A program made the translations under genes and the position numbers. From Nemophila menziesii (lineage: Eukaryota > Streptophyta > Magnoliopsida > Boraginales > Hydrophyllaceae): DNA of 64,000 bases. The notes beneath the pieces were generated by a model. It ran no database searches and was not told where the DNA came from. It saw nothing but the letters and a program-made list of their open reading frames with translations. Shown one piece after another: positions 46,712 through 58,433 of the stretch. The stretch's first letter is position 1, and each line of letters opens with the position of its first letter. Location of the stretch: NCBI GenBank assembly GCA_029959085.1, contig JARWIR010000021.1, forward strand, positions 20,857,620 through 20,921,619. The letters are read 5' to 3'.

Positions 46712-46965
46712 TCAGCGTGGACAAAATACAGAACTTTTAGATGTCTAATGGAGTGGGATAAGGGACAATTAAGTTTTTATTAGAAAAAAATTGATGCAAT
46801 TAATGTGAAGAAATAAATTAAGGGACCAAAGACGATCATGCTCGTCTTTTATGTTGAGGGTCCAACCCGTTTAAAAAAGTATTTTATTATATAGATTATG
46901 GTCAATTATCAAATAATTTAATTCTTAATTATCCTTTAAGTGTTTATTAATTTTTATTTTTTATA

Positions 46966-46966
<1 letters not shown>

Positions 46967-47022
<56 letters not shown>
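46967..47022. repeat. (TA)n microsatellite in H2
   Basis: About 28 TA units. H3 has only a short run at the same place (49590-49600). Confidence 0.92.
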
Positions 47023-47027
<5 letters not shown>

Positions 47028-47644
47028 TTATGAATTCCATCTTTACTTTATAGTATTCTATAATTTTTATTGGCTGAATCAATATATTTCTTGTCTTGAA
47101 AATTTATTTTTATATAGTTGAAATGATTTATGTAAAAATTATACATGTTTTGACAATCAAAAATAAAAGAAAAAAATTATTTATATATCGTAATGTAAAT
47201 TGGTTTTTTTTTTAATTTTATATTGTATCTAGTTAAATTTTTCGTATAATAAATTGTGTATTTTTTTTAAAATTTTTTAGTACTTTGTAAATTTTAATAA
47301 AAATGAATAAACTTTATTTATATGAAAAATGATATGAATTCTTATAATTTTATTTATATGAAGGTTAAGTGAATTATATATTATTAATTATTTTATTTTT
47401 ATAAAAAATAATATAAATTGTTATAATTTTATTTATATGAAGGTTAAGTGGATTATATATTATTAATTATTTTCATGCGTATATAATAATGTGTATATAT
47501 TTGAGTCATGTGTATGTGTATATAATAAATGAGAGAATGAGAAGAATGGGGGAATTATGAGACAAATGGGGAAATTATGAGACGAATGGGGAAGTTTGAA
47601 GATAAATAGGGAGAGTTAGGTTTTATTCTACTTTATGATATAGA

Positions 47645-50026
47645 CTAGGTATAGCACGTGCCTTAAGGCACTTCAAAACATAAAAATTGAATTACTTGTC
47701 TACTTTCAGTTTTAACATAGAAAATGTTTAAAAGATATGATGATATTTTGTCTTGAATATGTAAAAACCGAAATAATAGATAGTTAGAATACGAAAGCGA
47801 GATAAAACAAAATTGGTTATTAAATTCAAATGCACCATAAATCCATGTACAATTTAAACAACTAATAAATAGATTAAAATACGAAAATAATCAAAGAGTA
47901 TCATAATCTAAATGTGTGAATCATATAATCTCGAGTTGTTAATATACGTGCATAAATCTATTAACTCTACAAAGTATCATTGTGTCAACATACATATATC
48001 TGAAGACACTCAAGATTTTTTTTCCATTAACGGGTATCGAACCCAGGTTTGATGGGTGAAAGTAAAGGTTAAGATTAAGGTTAAGGTTAAAGGTAAATTT
48101 AAGGTAGTGTTTAAGGTTATATGTTAAGGTTAAGGTTATGGTTAAAGTTAAGGTTAAGGTTTAGGTTTAAGGTTTAAGGTTTAAGGTTTAAGGTTTAAGG
48201 TCTAAGGTTCAAGGTAAAAGTTAAGTTTTAACATTTAGGTTAAGGTTAAGTTTTAACTTTAAAGTTAAGATAGTGGTTATAAAATTTAAGATGAAGGTGA
48301 AGGTGAAGGTTATAGTTATTGTTTAAGGTTAAGGTTAAGGTTGAGGTTAAGGTTTAAGATTTAAGGTTAAGGTTTAAATTTTAAGATTTAAGGTTTAAGG
48401 TTTAAGGTATAAGGTTTAACGTTAAATATTAAGGTTATGGTTAAAGTTAAGGTTAAGGTTTAAGGTTTAAACTTTAAGGTTTAAGCTTTAAGGTTTAAGG
48501 TTTAACCTTTAAGGTTCATGGATCAATTTAAGATTAATTTTATAATTAAGGTTAAAGTTAAGTTGTAACTTTAAGGTTAAGATAAAGGTTAAATAAGTAA
48601 AGATGAAGGTGAAGGTGAAAGTTAAATTTAAGATTTAAGGTTTCAGGTAAAGGTAAAGGTTAAGGTTTGAGGTTCAAGGTTTAAGGTTAAAATTAATTTT
48701 AAGGTAAATTTGTAAGGTTTAAATTTAAAGTTAAGGTTAAGGTTAAGGTTAAGGTGAAGGTGAAGATTAAAGTTTAAGGTGTAGGTTTAAGGTGTAATAT
48801 CTAAGGTTATGCTTAAGTTTAAGGTTAAAGTTGAGGTTAATATTATTGTTAAGGTTAAGGGTAAGGGTGAGGGTAAGGTTAACGTTAACAATAAGGTTAA
48901 GTTTAAGTTTATGTTTAAGCTTAAGTTTAAGTTTAAGTGTAAGTTGAAGTTTATGTTTAAGTTTAAGTTTAAGTTTAAGTTTAAGTTTAAGGTTAAGTTC
49001 AACGTTAATGTTAGGTTAGGGTTAAGGATATGGTTAAGGTTATTAGTTAAAAAGTTGAGGTTGAGGTTAAGTTTAAGGTTAGGTTAAGGGGTTAAGGAGT
49101 TAATGGTTAAGTTTAAGGTTAATGTTAAGTTTATGGTTATGGTTAAGTCTAAGACTAAGACTAAGGCTAGGTATAAGTTTATGCTAAGGCTAAGGCTAAG
49201 GCTAAGGCTAAGGTTAAGGCTAAGGCTAAGGCTAAGTATAAGACTAAGGCTAAGGCTAAGATTAAGGCTAAGGCTAAGACTAAGAGTATGGCTATGCGAA
49301 GGATAAGGCTAAGGCTAATGGTAAGGCCAAGGCTAAGGTTAAGACTAAACTAAGGCTTAATGTTAAGTTTAAATTTAAGTTAGAGGTTGATGTTAAGTTT
49401 AATTCAAAGGTTGAGGTTGAGTTTGAGGTTAAGGTTTAGGTTATTGTTAAGAATTTGGGTTAAGGTTAGAGGTTTGCAGACAGCGTGAACCAAATACGGA
49501 ACTTTTAGATGTCTAATGGAGTGGGATAAAGGACAATTAAGTTTTTATTATCCTTTAAGTGTTTATTAATTTTAATTTTTTATATGATAGATATATATAT
49601 ATGTTTATTATTCTATAAATTCCATCTTGACTTTATAGTATTCTATAATTATTATTGGCTTATACTTTGTAAATTTTAATAAAAAAGAATAAACTTTATT
49701 TATATGAAAAATAATATGAATTCTTATAATTTTATTTATATGAACGTTAAGTGGATTATATATTATTAATTATTTTATTTTTATGAAAAATAATATGAAT
49801 CGTTATAATTTTATTTATATGAAGGTTAAGTGGATTATATATTATTAATTATTTTCATGCGTATATAATAATGCGTATATATTTGAGTCATGTGTATGTG
49901 TATATAATAAATGAGAGAATGAGATGAATGGGGGAATTATGAGCTAAATGGGGGAATTATGAGACGAATGGGGAAGTTTGAGAATAAATAGGGAGAGTTA
50001 GGTTTCATTCTGCTTTATTATATAGA
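47645..50026 (-). mobile_element. Helitron H3 with telomere-like repeat array
   Basis: 2382 bp, a tandem near-copy of H2: the same 3' end (hairpin 47658-47671), the same repeat array in the same sub-order (48064-49470) and the same 5' end TCTATATAATAAAGCAG. Compared with H2 it lacks the long TA tract and a stretch after TTATTGGCT (49651). Confidence 0.85.
48064..49470. repeat. degenerate telomere-like repeat array in H3
   Basis: The same ordered blocks as in H2: GGTTTAA tracts, GGTTAA tracts, AAGTTT (48900-48990), GGCTAA (49160-49320), then unique flank. The shared order shows duplication of a finished array. Confidence 0.92.
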
Positions 50027-50494
50027 CTAGGTATTGCCCGTGCCCGAAGGCACTTCAAAAATTTAAAAAATTGGGTTTAATTATGTTTAAGATCACAATT
50101 AAAATTTCATGGTTTAAGGTTCATAATCTAATATCTAAATATTCATTGTTTCGGGTTTCAAGTTTAAGTTACACATAATTATATGGTACGATCAAAATTG
50201 CCTTGCTATTTTATTTCCAAAGCGAGTTATGTGCAAAATGAATTTAAAAAATAAAACTTCAAACCCCTCCTCACACTCGCATTGGAACTGAAAACAAAAA
50301 GGAATCTCTTCACACTCGCCTTTCCACCATTCTCCACCATCATCAACCCGTCTTGGCAAAGCACTCAAATTAAGGTAAAAAATTAAATAATTATGAGAAG
50401 CTTAAACAGCTAAACGGGGTATTTTTGAGCTAAATGGGGAAAGAGGAAAAATAGAAAAAATCAGGCAAGCCATATTATGTAATATAGATATAGA
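50027..50494 (-). mobile_element. Helitron H4, short
   Basis: 468 bp, start CTAGGTATTGCCCGTGCC with a weakened hairpin GTGCCCGAAGGCAC (50040-50053), 5' end TCTATATTACATAATATGG on the minus strand, preceded by an extra TATAGA. It contains the TCCACCATCATCAACCC stretch shared with H5. Confidence 0.75.
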
Positions 50495-51179
50495 TTAGGT
50501 TTTGCCCAAACACTTCAAATATTATTTATTTTATCTTGTATAAATTAAAATGGGTGATAGATTTGTAACGTTTGATTTTAGAATTCATAGATTATGTTTT
50601 TAATATCTCATGATTTAAAGGTAAAATATTTTAGGGTTTAAGGTTTAAACTCCAAAATTCTTGGTCTATGGTTCATTATTTAAGGTTCAGAGTTGTAATG
50701 CATAATTCGTGGTTTAAGGTTCAAATATATGGTGCATGTTTCATATTTAAAGGTTCAGTTTTAATGGATCATGGTTTGAAGTTCAATGATCCAGATTCAT
50801 GGTCATGGTTCATGACTCAAATTTAATGGTTCATGCGATTCAAAGTTCGTGGTCTATCATTTATTCAAATCCAATTCCAAACCAAATCATAACTCAGCTT
50901 GGCTTTGACCTAACATTACTACATTTTCAACCTGAGTGATCAAATAATGGCGTAGTAAAAATCAATATGTCTGGACTAATAACAGGTTGTTATGCAGAAA
51001 AGATTGATAAACAATTTAAAAACATGAATTATATATTAGGAGCATTCATGTTTCGAAATAACAAAATTCAAGCTTTCTGCTTCCGGAAATCTTATTCTTC
51101 CCCCTTTAAGTGAGATCTTAAACTTATTTTTTTTGTTCTCTTTGCTTTGGCTTAAGATGTAATTTTTTCAGTTATTATA

Positions 51180-52200
51180 AGGACATATAGTGCATTTCAT
51201 TAAAAAAATAGGACATATAGAGTGATCTTTACATAAAATAGGAATTTTTAGTGCAATTCAATCAAAACAAATCGGAGACATATATCGCGTATAATATGGG
51301 AGTTTATATTGAAAATTTATAATGTAGGGACATATAAATCGATATTTACATGATATAGGAACTTATAGTACAATTCAATCAAAATAAATTGGGATATATA
51401 ATGCAAATTTTGTAAATTGTGGGGGTTTATATTGCAATTCATTTATAACTTAATATAGGGACCTAGTACAATTATCATATAATATACGGAAACTTAGTGA
51501 AATTCATTCAAAAAAAGTAATATAGGAACATATGGTGCAATTTTTGCATAATGTAGGAATTTACTGTGCAAAGTTAAAAAAAAAAATAGTATATATGGGA
51601 ACTCATAATGTTCTATCTTAATATTGATATAACATGTTTAACTGGATTACTTTCCTATATACAGAGTGGTCAACAAAGTTTGTCCCTAAGAGTTAAAGAG
51701 CATTATATCTTAATGTTTGACCTTAAGAGCGTTATATCTTTGACGTAAAAGCTGAGATTAGTAATTGCTTACAAAATTTCACTGGCAAATGCTTTGTTAG
51801 CAAAAAAAAATTCATCTTTGTAGAGAATTCACATTACGGTATGCAATTCATTCAAAAATTAATATAGGAACATAATACCGTTTTTTGCATTGTATAAGGA
51901 TTTGTAATGCAATTTATTCAAAAATTAATATAGGAACATAATACCGTTTTTTGCATTGTATACGAATTTGTAGTGCAATTCATTCAAAAAAATATTATAG
52001 GGGAATATACTCAAAATTTATTCAAAAAATAATATAGGTGATATTCCCAAAATTTATTCAAAAAATAATATAGGTACATATATTGTAATTTTTGCATAAT
52101 ATAAGGGACCTAGCGCAATTCATTTAAAAAAAATAGATGGACATACAGTGAAATTTTTGCTTAATATAGAGACTTGTAGTGCAGTTTAACTCAAAAAAAA
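51180..52200. repeat. diverged minisatellite in H5
   Basis: About 20 or more degenerate units of 35-55 bp built on ATATAGGAACATATAGTGCAA plus TTCATTCAAAAAA. Two adjacent units (51865-51915 and 51920-51975) are almost identical. Confidence 0.75.
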
Positions 52201-53668
52201 ATGGAGTTTTAGCTCCGAACCCCGTTGAACTTTAACAACTCAACAATCCCTCATACCTTTCTCAAGTCAAGGGGTTTTTCTTCGGGTCCTGGTAAACTGT
52301 TGAATATACCAGTTTATTATTTTATTTTTTATGCAGTACCCAAACGTTAAGTGAAATTTTTCCATCATACATATCGTTCTCAATGGGGTAACTCTCTCTG
52401 ATAAAAAATGTCTTCACAATTCCTTAAGTTTCCCCTTTGTCTAGCATCTTGTTCTACTTCAATAGAGGTATATAACATGGACCTTCTAAATCATAATGTA
52501 ATCATGTCCGAATTGTGAAGTGATCTTTTACCCCTAAACTTGAAACTTTACCTACTCATAACTTTCTTTACTGTAAGCACTATTTAGAAGTATCTTCATC
52601 GAAAAGCTTGAATGAAGACAAGAGTAGTCATGGATATCTTTTATGTGGAGGAGTTCTTCCCAAAGACATAGCAATAGCAAGTTGAGTTAAAGATTTAAGA
52701 AAAAAATAATCTTACACGACAAGTGAGTGAACCTGATAGCTTATCACCATCTGTTTCCACAACAATAGTGTTAAAAACTCAATATGTACATTTCATGACA
52801 GTAATCATGCTTTTGATTCTCATAAAAAGTGACTAACACAGATGCCCCAACAAAGAGAAGCAATTCAACACATATTTCATCTGGTGTCTTATAACCATTA
52901 TCTGGATTTTTTTTATGAATAATTAAATCAAGATTACTTAGAAAAAGGGTTAGTTGTATATTGGTCCATGTATTATACCAAATAGTCAAAAAGTAGCAAG
53001 ACATATCAAAGTTATATACAGAATACTATGGGTCTTATATATTATATCCACATATTCTAAAATTTACCCTTCACAGATTTGTCCAGAAGACATATGCACT
53101 TTGGTGTTGTAGTAAAATATCTTTTACTTTTCTCATACTCTTCTTTCACTATTGCCTTCTCTGTATATCTTCTTATGATGAAGCCATCATCATCGGGGTA
53201 ATGGAAGAGCTCAATTCTCATCTTTTTTATTTCCACATTTCCGAAACTTTACTCTCTTCTATGCCAATCTTTTCAACCATATACTCAGAAATAACCATAG
53301 TACACAGTATTACTGACTATGAGATATGATCATAAAAAATATTGGATTATAATTAGAAAATTTTATGTCTACTATTACCTCTAAATTCTTGGTGCATTCA
53401 GTTGATATACCAGAATTTCGAGGATAAAGTGTATCATCAACATCTGGAATTTAAGAAGAATGTATTAGAATCTCGATGGTCAATTCTCAAGTTCGGGCTA
53501 AAAATCAAACCTTTTTTTACAGTAGTTGACTGGCACTATAGGTCCCTATATTAGGCAAAATCGCACTACAAGTCCCTATACTGCAAAACAATTCAAAAAC
53601 TAAATTAACTTATGAATAAAATAATTGTAAATTAAACAAAACTTATCAAAAACTATGAATTAACTTAC

Positions 53669-53733
53669 TTGTACAGCATCGGTACCCTTGTCCATTAGAT
53701 CAATTTTTGTAAGAACCCTAAATGTACGCTCTC
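53669..53733 (-). pseudogene. captured exon of dynamin-related GTPase (TKID motif)
   Basis: A 65-bp exon with acceptor TTTAG| before it and donor |GTAAGT after it. It encodes GERTFRVLTKID-LMDKGTDAVQ when joined to the previous exon. LTK(I/L)DLMDKGT is the signature of the dynamin-superfamily GTPase domain (TKxD is the G4 guanine-binding motif), as in plant DRP1-type proteins. In a live protein it contacts the guanine ring. Here it is a fragment within a Helitron, with no start or remaining domains seen. Confidence 0.85.
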
Positions 53734-54017
53734 CTAAAGAGTTAGATAAATATCCAGTAAGTAATACATATGTGAAAGCAGTTAAAGATATAAGTTACCC
53801 TTTACCTTAATTGGGGTTCTTTGATTGTTGATGGCGTAGCCAAGCCTGTGCTGCAAATATGAAATCAACAATGGAATTAAATAAAGTCGGGTTGTTGAAT
53901 GGTCGATAATGGTCAAGTAAAGAGATGAGTTTTAGATATTTTAGGGTTTCAATGGTTGTGTCAAATGGATACTTACAGTAAAACAATTCAAAAAATGCAG
54001 TAAACCAAATTGATCAC

Positions 54018-54050
54018 CTACCATATACGCTATTCTCATAGCATCACTTC
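54018..54050 (-). pseudogene. captured upstream exon of the same dynamin-related gene
   Basis: The minus strand encodes TGSDAMRIAYMV and ends G|GTGATC, a splice donor in phase 1. The next exon (53733) begins GA in the matching phase, giving G-E-R-T. The (A/T)SDAM(K/R)IA stretch directly precedes GERTFGVLTK in plant dynamin-related proteins. The 5' limit of this exon is not clear. The kept intron shows capture from genomic DNA, as is usual for Helitrons. Confidence 0.7.
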
Positions 54051-54588
54051 CCGTATGAAAGGCTTCCGGCGTTCATAAAATGGTCACTGGATTCTGAAAA
54101 ATTCATTATCTGAAATTGTAAAAGTAATGAGATTAGGTGAAATTAAATCATATTTTTAGAGCTTTAATAGTAAAAACTTAATTTTTTACCTTAATTTGGG
54201 TTTTCACCCAGCCGGGTTGATGATGGTGGAGAATGATAATTGAAAGGCTGTCGTTTACTTGTTCAGAAGAACCACTTGGTGGGAAGGTGAGCGAAGAGAG
54301 GGTAGGAGAGCGGCTTGGTGGTGGGAATGTGTTTGTGAAATTAAATTCTTTTTGTTTTTTCGTTCGTACAAATGAGAAAAGATAAAAAATAAGTTTTAAA
54401 ATCTAGACTAAAAATTAAAAGAATAAGTTTTAAGCTATCTGATTGGTTAATAGTAAAATTATGAGAAGGTTAAGGAGCTATTTGGGGTAATTATGAGCTT
54501 AATGGGGAAAATAGGGAAATTCAGGTATATTCTATTATGTAATATAGACTAGGTATAGCCCGTGCCTTAAGGCACTGAAAATAGACTA

Positions 54589-55749
54589 TGTTCTATTCTA
54601 TATGCGTCCTAGAAGGGGGGTTGAATAGGACAATTGAAATTAATCGGCTAATTTTATTTCAAGTAAATAAAATTAAAAGCTAATTTGAATCCTATTGTTA
54701 TAGTAAACTAAATAGTTAAAAACTAGATAATCCTATAAGACAATATTATCAAACTATTCATGTAAGCATTTTATCAAGCATATAGAGTGCGGAAAAGTAA
54801 AGAGTGTAGGGATAGAAAGATACACAACGATGTATAGTGGTTCGGTTTCCCTACATCCACTACCTAAGGAAGCCTCCTTAGGATTTCAAGCTTTTCACTA
54901 AGCTCCGTAACTCTTTAACCCGGGTGAGATTACAAACCCATTACAACCACTTCAAAAACCTTGAAGGAAATACACTTGTGTTATCACCAACACAAGGAAC
55001 CAAGTATAGAACCTATACTCACACTACTCTCTTAATCTATTACAAGAACTAAGAGGAAAAGAAAAGTGTTTAGGGGTGCTATAAAAGCTTTGTAATTAAA
55101 CTCCTAAATGAGTGGATATAAACTATGTAGCTTGAGAATGAATATGACTTGAATGCTCCTTTGAAACCTTCTTGAATGATAATATTAATTGCTCTTAAGA
55201 TTGGTAGATGGAAGGGATGAGTTGTGTCTTGAATGAGCTTCAATTTATAGCTGAAAATAGCTTCCAACGGTCAAAAGGCTTCTCTCTAACGGATATATTT
55301 AAACTCCAACGGATATAAGCTTTGTCCTCTTCTAATAGTGCAGAAACCCTTTCTTGCGGTGTACCGCGGGTATGGTCCGGTGCACCGCGAAATCCCTCGT
55401 CTTGGTTTCATAGCTTACTGGTCGGACTATCCTATGCACCGTGTTCCTGGTCCGTGCCTAAGTCCGGTGTACCGCGCCTCAGTCCGGTGTACCGCACATT
55501 TTCTTAGCTTACTGGTCGGACTAGCCTGTGCACCGCGCCTTTGGTCCGTGGTACTGCGGTGTACCGCAGCTCTTGTCCGGTGTACCGCGACACTGTTCTT
55601 TTGAAGCTCAAGCTTAAGATCAAGGAATTAAAGACAACTAATCTAATGAGGGGTTTTGGAAAACCTTAATAGTGATACCAAATGAATTTTAGTTTAAATG
55701 ATGATTTGTCGAATATTAAAACGGGAATAAAAATAAGGTGAGGCTAACA
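54589..55749 (-). mobile_element. probable solo LTR (copia-like) in H6
   Basis: 1161 bp with plus-strand ends TGTTCTATTC and GAGGCTAACA. A minus TATA box CTATAAATTGAAGC lies near 55250, and a GTGGTTCGGTTTCCCTACATCCACT block (54838-54862) resembles that of the Copia-1 and Copia-3 LTRs. I found no clear target-site duplication, so the exact ends are tentative. It includes the GGTGTACC cluster (55350-55600). Confidence 0.55.
55350..55600. repeat. GGTGTACCGC motif cluster
   Basis: At least seven copies of (T)CCGGTGTACCGC or close variants, plus two copies of TAGCTTACTGGTCGGACTA (55408 and 55506). GC-rich in AT-rich DNA. Related in form to the GGTATACC clusters of elements A and B. Confidence 0.75.
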
Positions 55750-56269
55750 GAAATGATTTCTGTAAAAATTATACATGTTTTGACAATAAAAAATAAAAGA
55801 AAAAAATTATTTATATATCGTAATGTAAAGGGTTTTTTTTAATTTTATATTGTATCTAGTTAATTTTTCGTATAATAAATTGTGTATTTTTTTAAAATTT
55901 TTTAGTACTTTGTAAATTTTAATAGAAATGAATAAACTTTATTTATATGAAAAATAATATGAATTCTTATAATTTTATTTATATGAAGGTTAAGTGGATA
56001 ATATATTATTAATTATTTTATTTTTATGAAAAATAATATAAATTGTTATAATTTTATTTATATGAAGGTTAAGTGGATTATATATTATTCATTATTTTCA
56101 TGCGTATATAATAATGTGTATATATTTGAGTCATGTGTATGTGTATATAATAAATGAGAGAATGAGAAGAATGAGGGAATTATGAGCCAAATGGGGAAAT
56201 TATGAGACGAATGGGGAAGTTTAAGGATAAATAGGGAGAGTTAGGTTTCATTCTGCTTTATTATATAGA

Positions 56270-56857
56270 TTTTTTTTACAGTAAGAGTCAAAATCAACAT
56301 TACAGAATTCAAGACCATTGTTAGTTCTAAGTACCTTTAAAATCAAATCAGTTTGTTTTTCTTGTAAAGATTTCCATTCCTAAATTTTTGAAAAAGTTTC
56401 ATCTTTATATTTTAACAAAAAAGTCCATACCTTCCTACTGTAATCATCCACAAGAGTCAAAAAATATTTAAAGTTTCCATGGGCATCAACTTTTTCAGGA
56501 CCCCAAAGATTAGCATCAACATACTCAAGACACATTTTAGACTTATGAACCCCAGCAGAAAATTTTAGTCTACGATGTTTACCCAGGACACAGGTTTCAC
56601 AAAAAGTAAGAGTACTTATAGTTTCATTACCAAACATCCCTTGCTTATTTAGTAAAGTGAGTCCTTGCAGACTCATGTGTCCAAATCTCAAATGCCATAT
56701 TTCAGTGACACCCTGAAATGGGTTGTTAGTAACATGATTTACACAAGTAGATAAGTGAGAACCATCTAACACATATAGTCCAGCAAGTTTAGTACTAATT
56801 AATAGAAATTTGGATTTCTTTATAACATGCATAACACCATTCTCAACGTTAGATACA
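56270..56857 (-). pseudogene. Copia-3 pol, right part: preIN and integrase core
   Basis: The minus frame (56910-56380; its first codons come from the LTR of element D) has the preIN zinc region WHLRFGHMSLQGL ... CETCVLG and the integrase start with DANLWGPEKVDAHGNFKYF and LVDDYSRKVWTF. It is very like Copia-1 (HADLWGPE...). The integrase continues into the left part at 41810 when the Helitrons are removed. Element D inserted at 56857, so gag and 5' LTR of Copia-3 lie right of the window. Confidence 0.85.
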
Positions 56858-58433
56858 TGGTGGTCCTTTGTGTGTTCTAGAAAATATGCAAATAAGGATA
56901 AGAGAACCACAACTGCAAGTGTACGGTTTTCCCAAGTAATATAAGTGATAATACAGATTCGTTCTCAGGGGTGGAATGGTTGACTCTAATGCTCATCAGA
57001 TAGTAGTTAATTGCACGTCAAAACAAGTAAATGATTTTGAGTTGTTTGTTTGGTTTTTTATAAGACTAAGACAAATAATTAAAATACTAAATTAATGCAA
57101 ATAATTAACTAGACGCAAGAAAATAAAGTGTTTACGCAAGATGGGAAAGACAGTACTTGAGAGACGCAAGAGTTTCACCTAATTATCATTCATTTCATGT
57201 CATGTTTAAGGGACAAATCGGTAAATATGTATTGGTCGGGATTCGGAACTCTCCTTACCCCCATCAGGGTGGACTAAGGAGCTACTCTCAAGTGCTACAA
57301 ACCCCGTCAGGGTGATTATAGTCCACTCTCAAGTGATTAAGTCTATTCTACCCAATTGGACATAGGTTTGATTAAGCTCGTTAGAGTCTCTAATTTCTAA
57401 CCTACATTCATTAACTAGGTCCGTATCTAAACCCCCCGTCAAAGTGATACAATCGCCACTAATTGGAATAGCCTAGATAATAAGTCCCAATATTGAGTCG
57501 CGAATTCAATAAAAGTAAATAAAAGCAAATTAAAGAAAAATACAATTTACCCAATTTGATTTCAATTGTTAAAATCCAAAATCCAAACACATGAAATAAA
57601 ATCAAATTGGGATTAACCCATTATGCGTTCTCAAGCACTTAATGAAATTAGCTCATGCTAATGTGGAAAACTAAATTAAAAGAAATAATAATACTCATAT
57701 TTTTACAAAAAGAAATAGAAGAAAAACCTAATTTCGGAATTAGATTAGCTGTGATTTGGAGATATAGACAGTCTCCAGCTCTGTAGCTTTCTCCGCTTCC
57801 TTGCCTTGACTTCTCTCTGATGCTCTCATTTGTAAAAAGTGAATTGTATGTAAAATAGAAGTCAAAAGGCTTATTTATACTCTCAAAATCGGACTTGGAC
57901 CTTAGGCTAATGTTTAAATGAACTAATAAAGGTCCAAGTCCATTATCTTAGCCGAAAATCCCGTAACTGCTGCACCACCTCCACTAAATCAGCTCTAGCC
58001 GGTTCGTTTCAACTCAGATTGACCTTATTCTAGTTGTTAAAGTTCCGTAACTCAATGGGGCACAATTTATCTTCAAAGGTCAACGGCTAAATCTACTCTT
58101 AGGTGGCTCGAAATCAGCAATATTTATCAATTTTCCAGATTTGCAGCTTTAAAATATCAATTCTTTCGGGATTTGTCTTCATGCTTTGACTCCATATCAC
58201 GATCTTTGACTTTATTCTCGGATTCCTCTCCTAGCTAGTATTCAAAACCTACAAAATTTTCACTAAAATACACAATATTACGCGCAAAAGTTTAATAAAT
58301 TAAAAATACTAGGAATTAAAGAGGAAAATCAGATTATTGCATATTTAGTCCAAAAGTCTATCAAAATGGTCGAATAAACACCAAAAATGATGTCTCCCAA
58401 GGGCATAAAATTAGAATATTTAGGGAGACATCA
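56858..58433 (-). repeat. 3' LTR of element D
   Basis: 1576 bp, ends TGGTGGTCC and GGGAGACATCA. It has CCCCATCAGGGTGG, CCCCGTCAGGGTG and CCCCGTCAAAGTG sub-repeats (57255-57450), and an inverted repeat at the U3 end (58385-58433). Same family as the solo LTR 2908-4480. Confidence 0.92.

Larger units (their letters stand above)
44676..47644 (-). mobile_element. Helitron H2 with telomere-like repeat array
   Basis: 2969 bp, plus-strand start CTAGGTATAGCCCGTGCC (hairpin 44689-44702), minus-strand 5' end TCTATATCATAAAG. Over 1.6 kb is repeat array (45098-46711), and a TA microsatellite lies at 46967-47022. Near-duplicate of H3. Confidence 0.85.
50495..54548 (-). mobile_element. Helitron H5 with captured dynamin-related exons
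   Basis: 4054 bp. 3' end TTAGGTTTTGCCC (CTAA on the minus strand; no hairpin left), 5' end TCTATATTACATAATAG. It contains a GGTTCA-rich degenerate tract (50620-50850), a diverged minisatellite (51180-52200), unassigned DNA with a 77-codon minus frame (53004-52771) and two exons of a dynamin-related gene. Confidence 0.8.
41811..56269 (-). mobile_element. head-to-tail array of six Helitrons in Copia-3 integrase
   Basis: Six units in the same orientation, junctions at 44675/44676, 47644/47645, 50026/50027, 50494/50495 and 54548/54549. On the minus strand each starts TCTATAT and ends CTAG (CTAA in one, decayed in the first). Most have the hairpin GTGCCTTAAGGCAC 9 bp before the end. Host bases are A (41810) and T (56270), the Helitron target dinucleotide, and the Copia-3 integrase frame is recovered by joining them. 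I see no Rep/helicase gene, so all units are non-autonomous. Confidence 0.85.
54549..56269 (-). mobile_element. Helitron H6, holding an LTR-like insert
   Basis: Plus-strand start CTAGGTATAGCCC (hairpin 54562-54575). Its right 520 bp (55750-56269) match the right end of H2 and H3. The middle is replaced by the LTR-like sequence at 54589-55749. Confidence 0.8.

Noticed and set aside
44969..49306. Reading frames of K/F/V or N/L repeats (45229-44969, 46151-45954, 45976-46465, 49002-48787, 48809-49306).
   Set aside because: They translate the GGTTAA-type repeat array; period and composition explain them and there is no gene structure.
45098..49470. True telomere or chromosome end.
   Set aside because: Units are variants (GGTTAA, GGTTTAA, GGCTAA), not TTTAGGG, and both arrays lie inside Helitrons nested in a copia element.
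52771..53004. 77-codon minus frame in H5 as a replication protein A-like Helitron gene.
   Set aside because: No recognisable OB-fold or zinc motif; could not support it.
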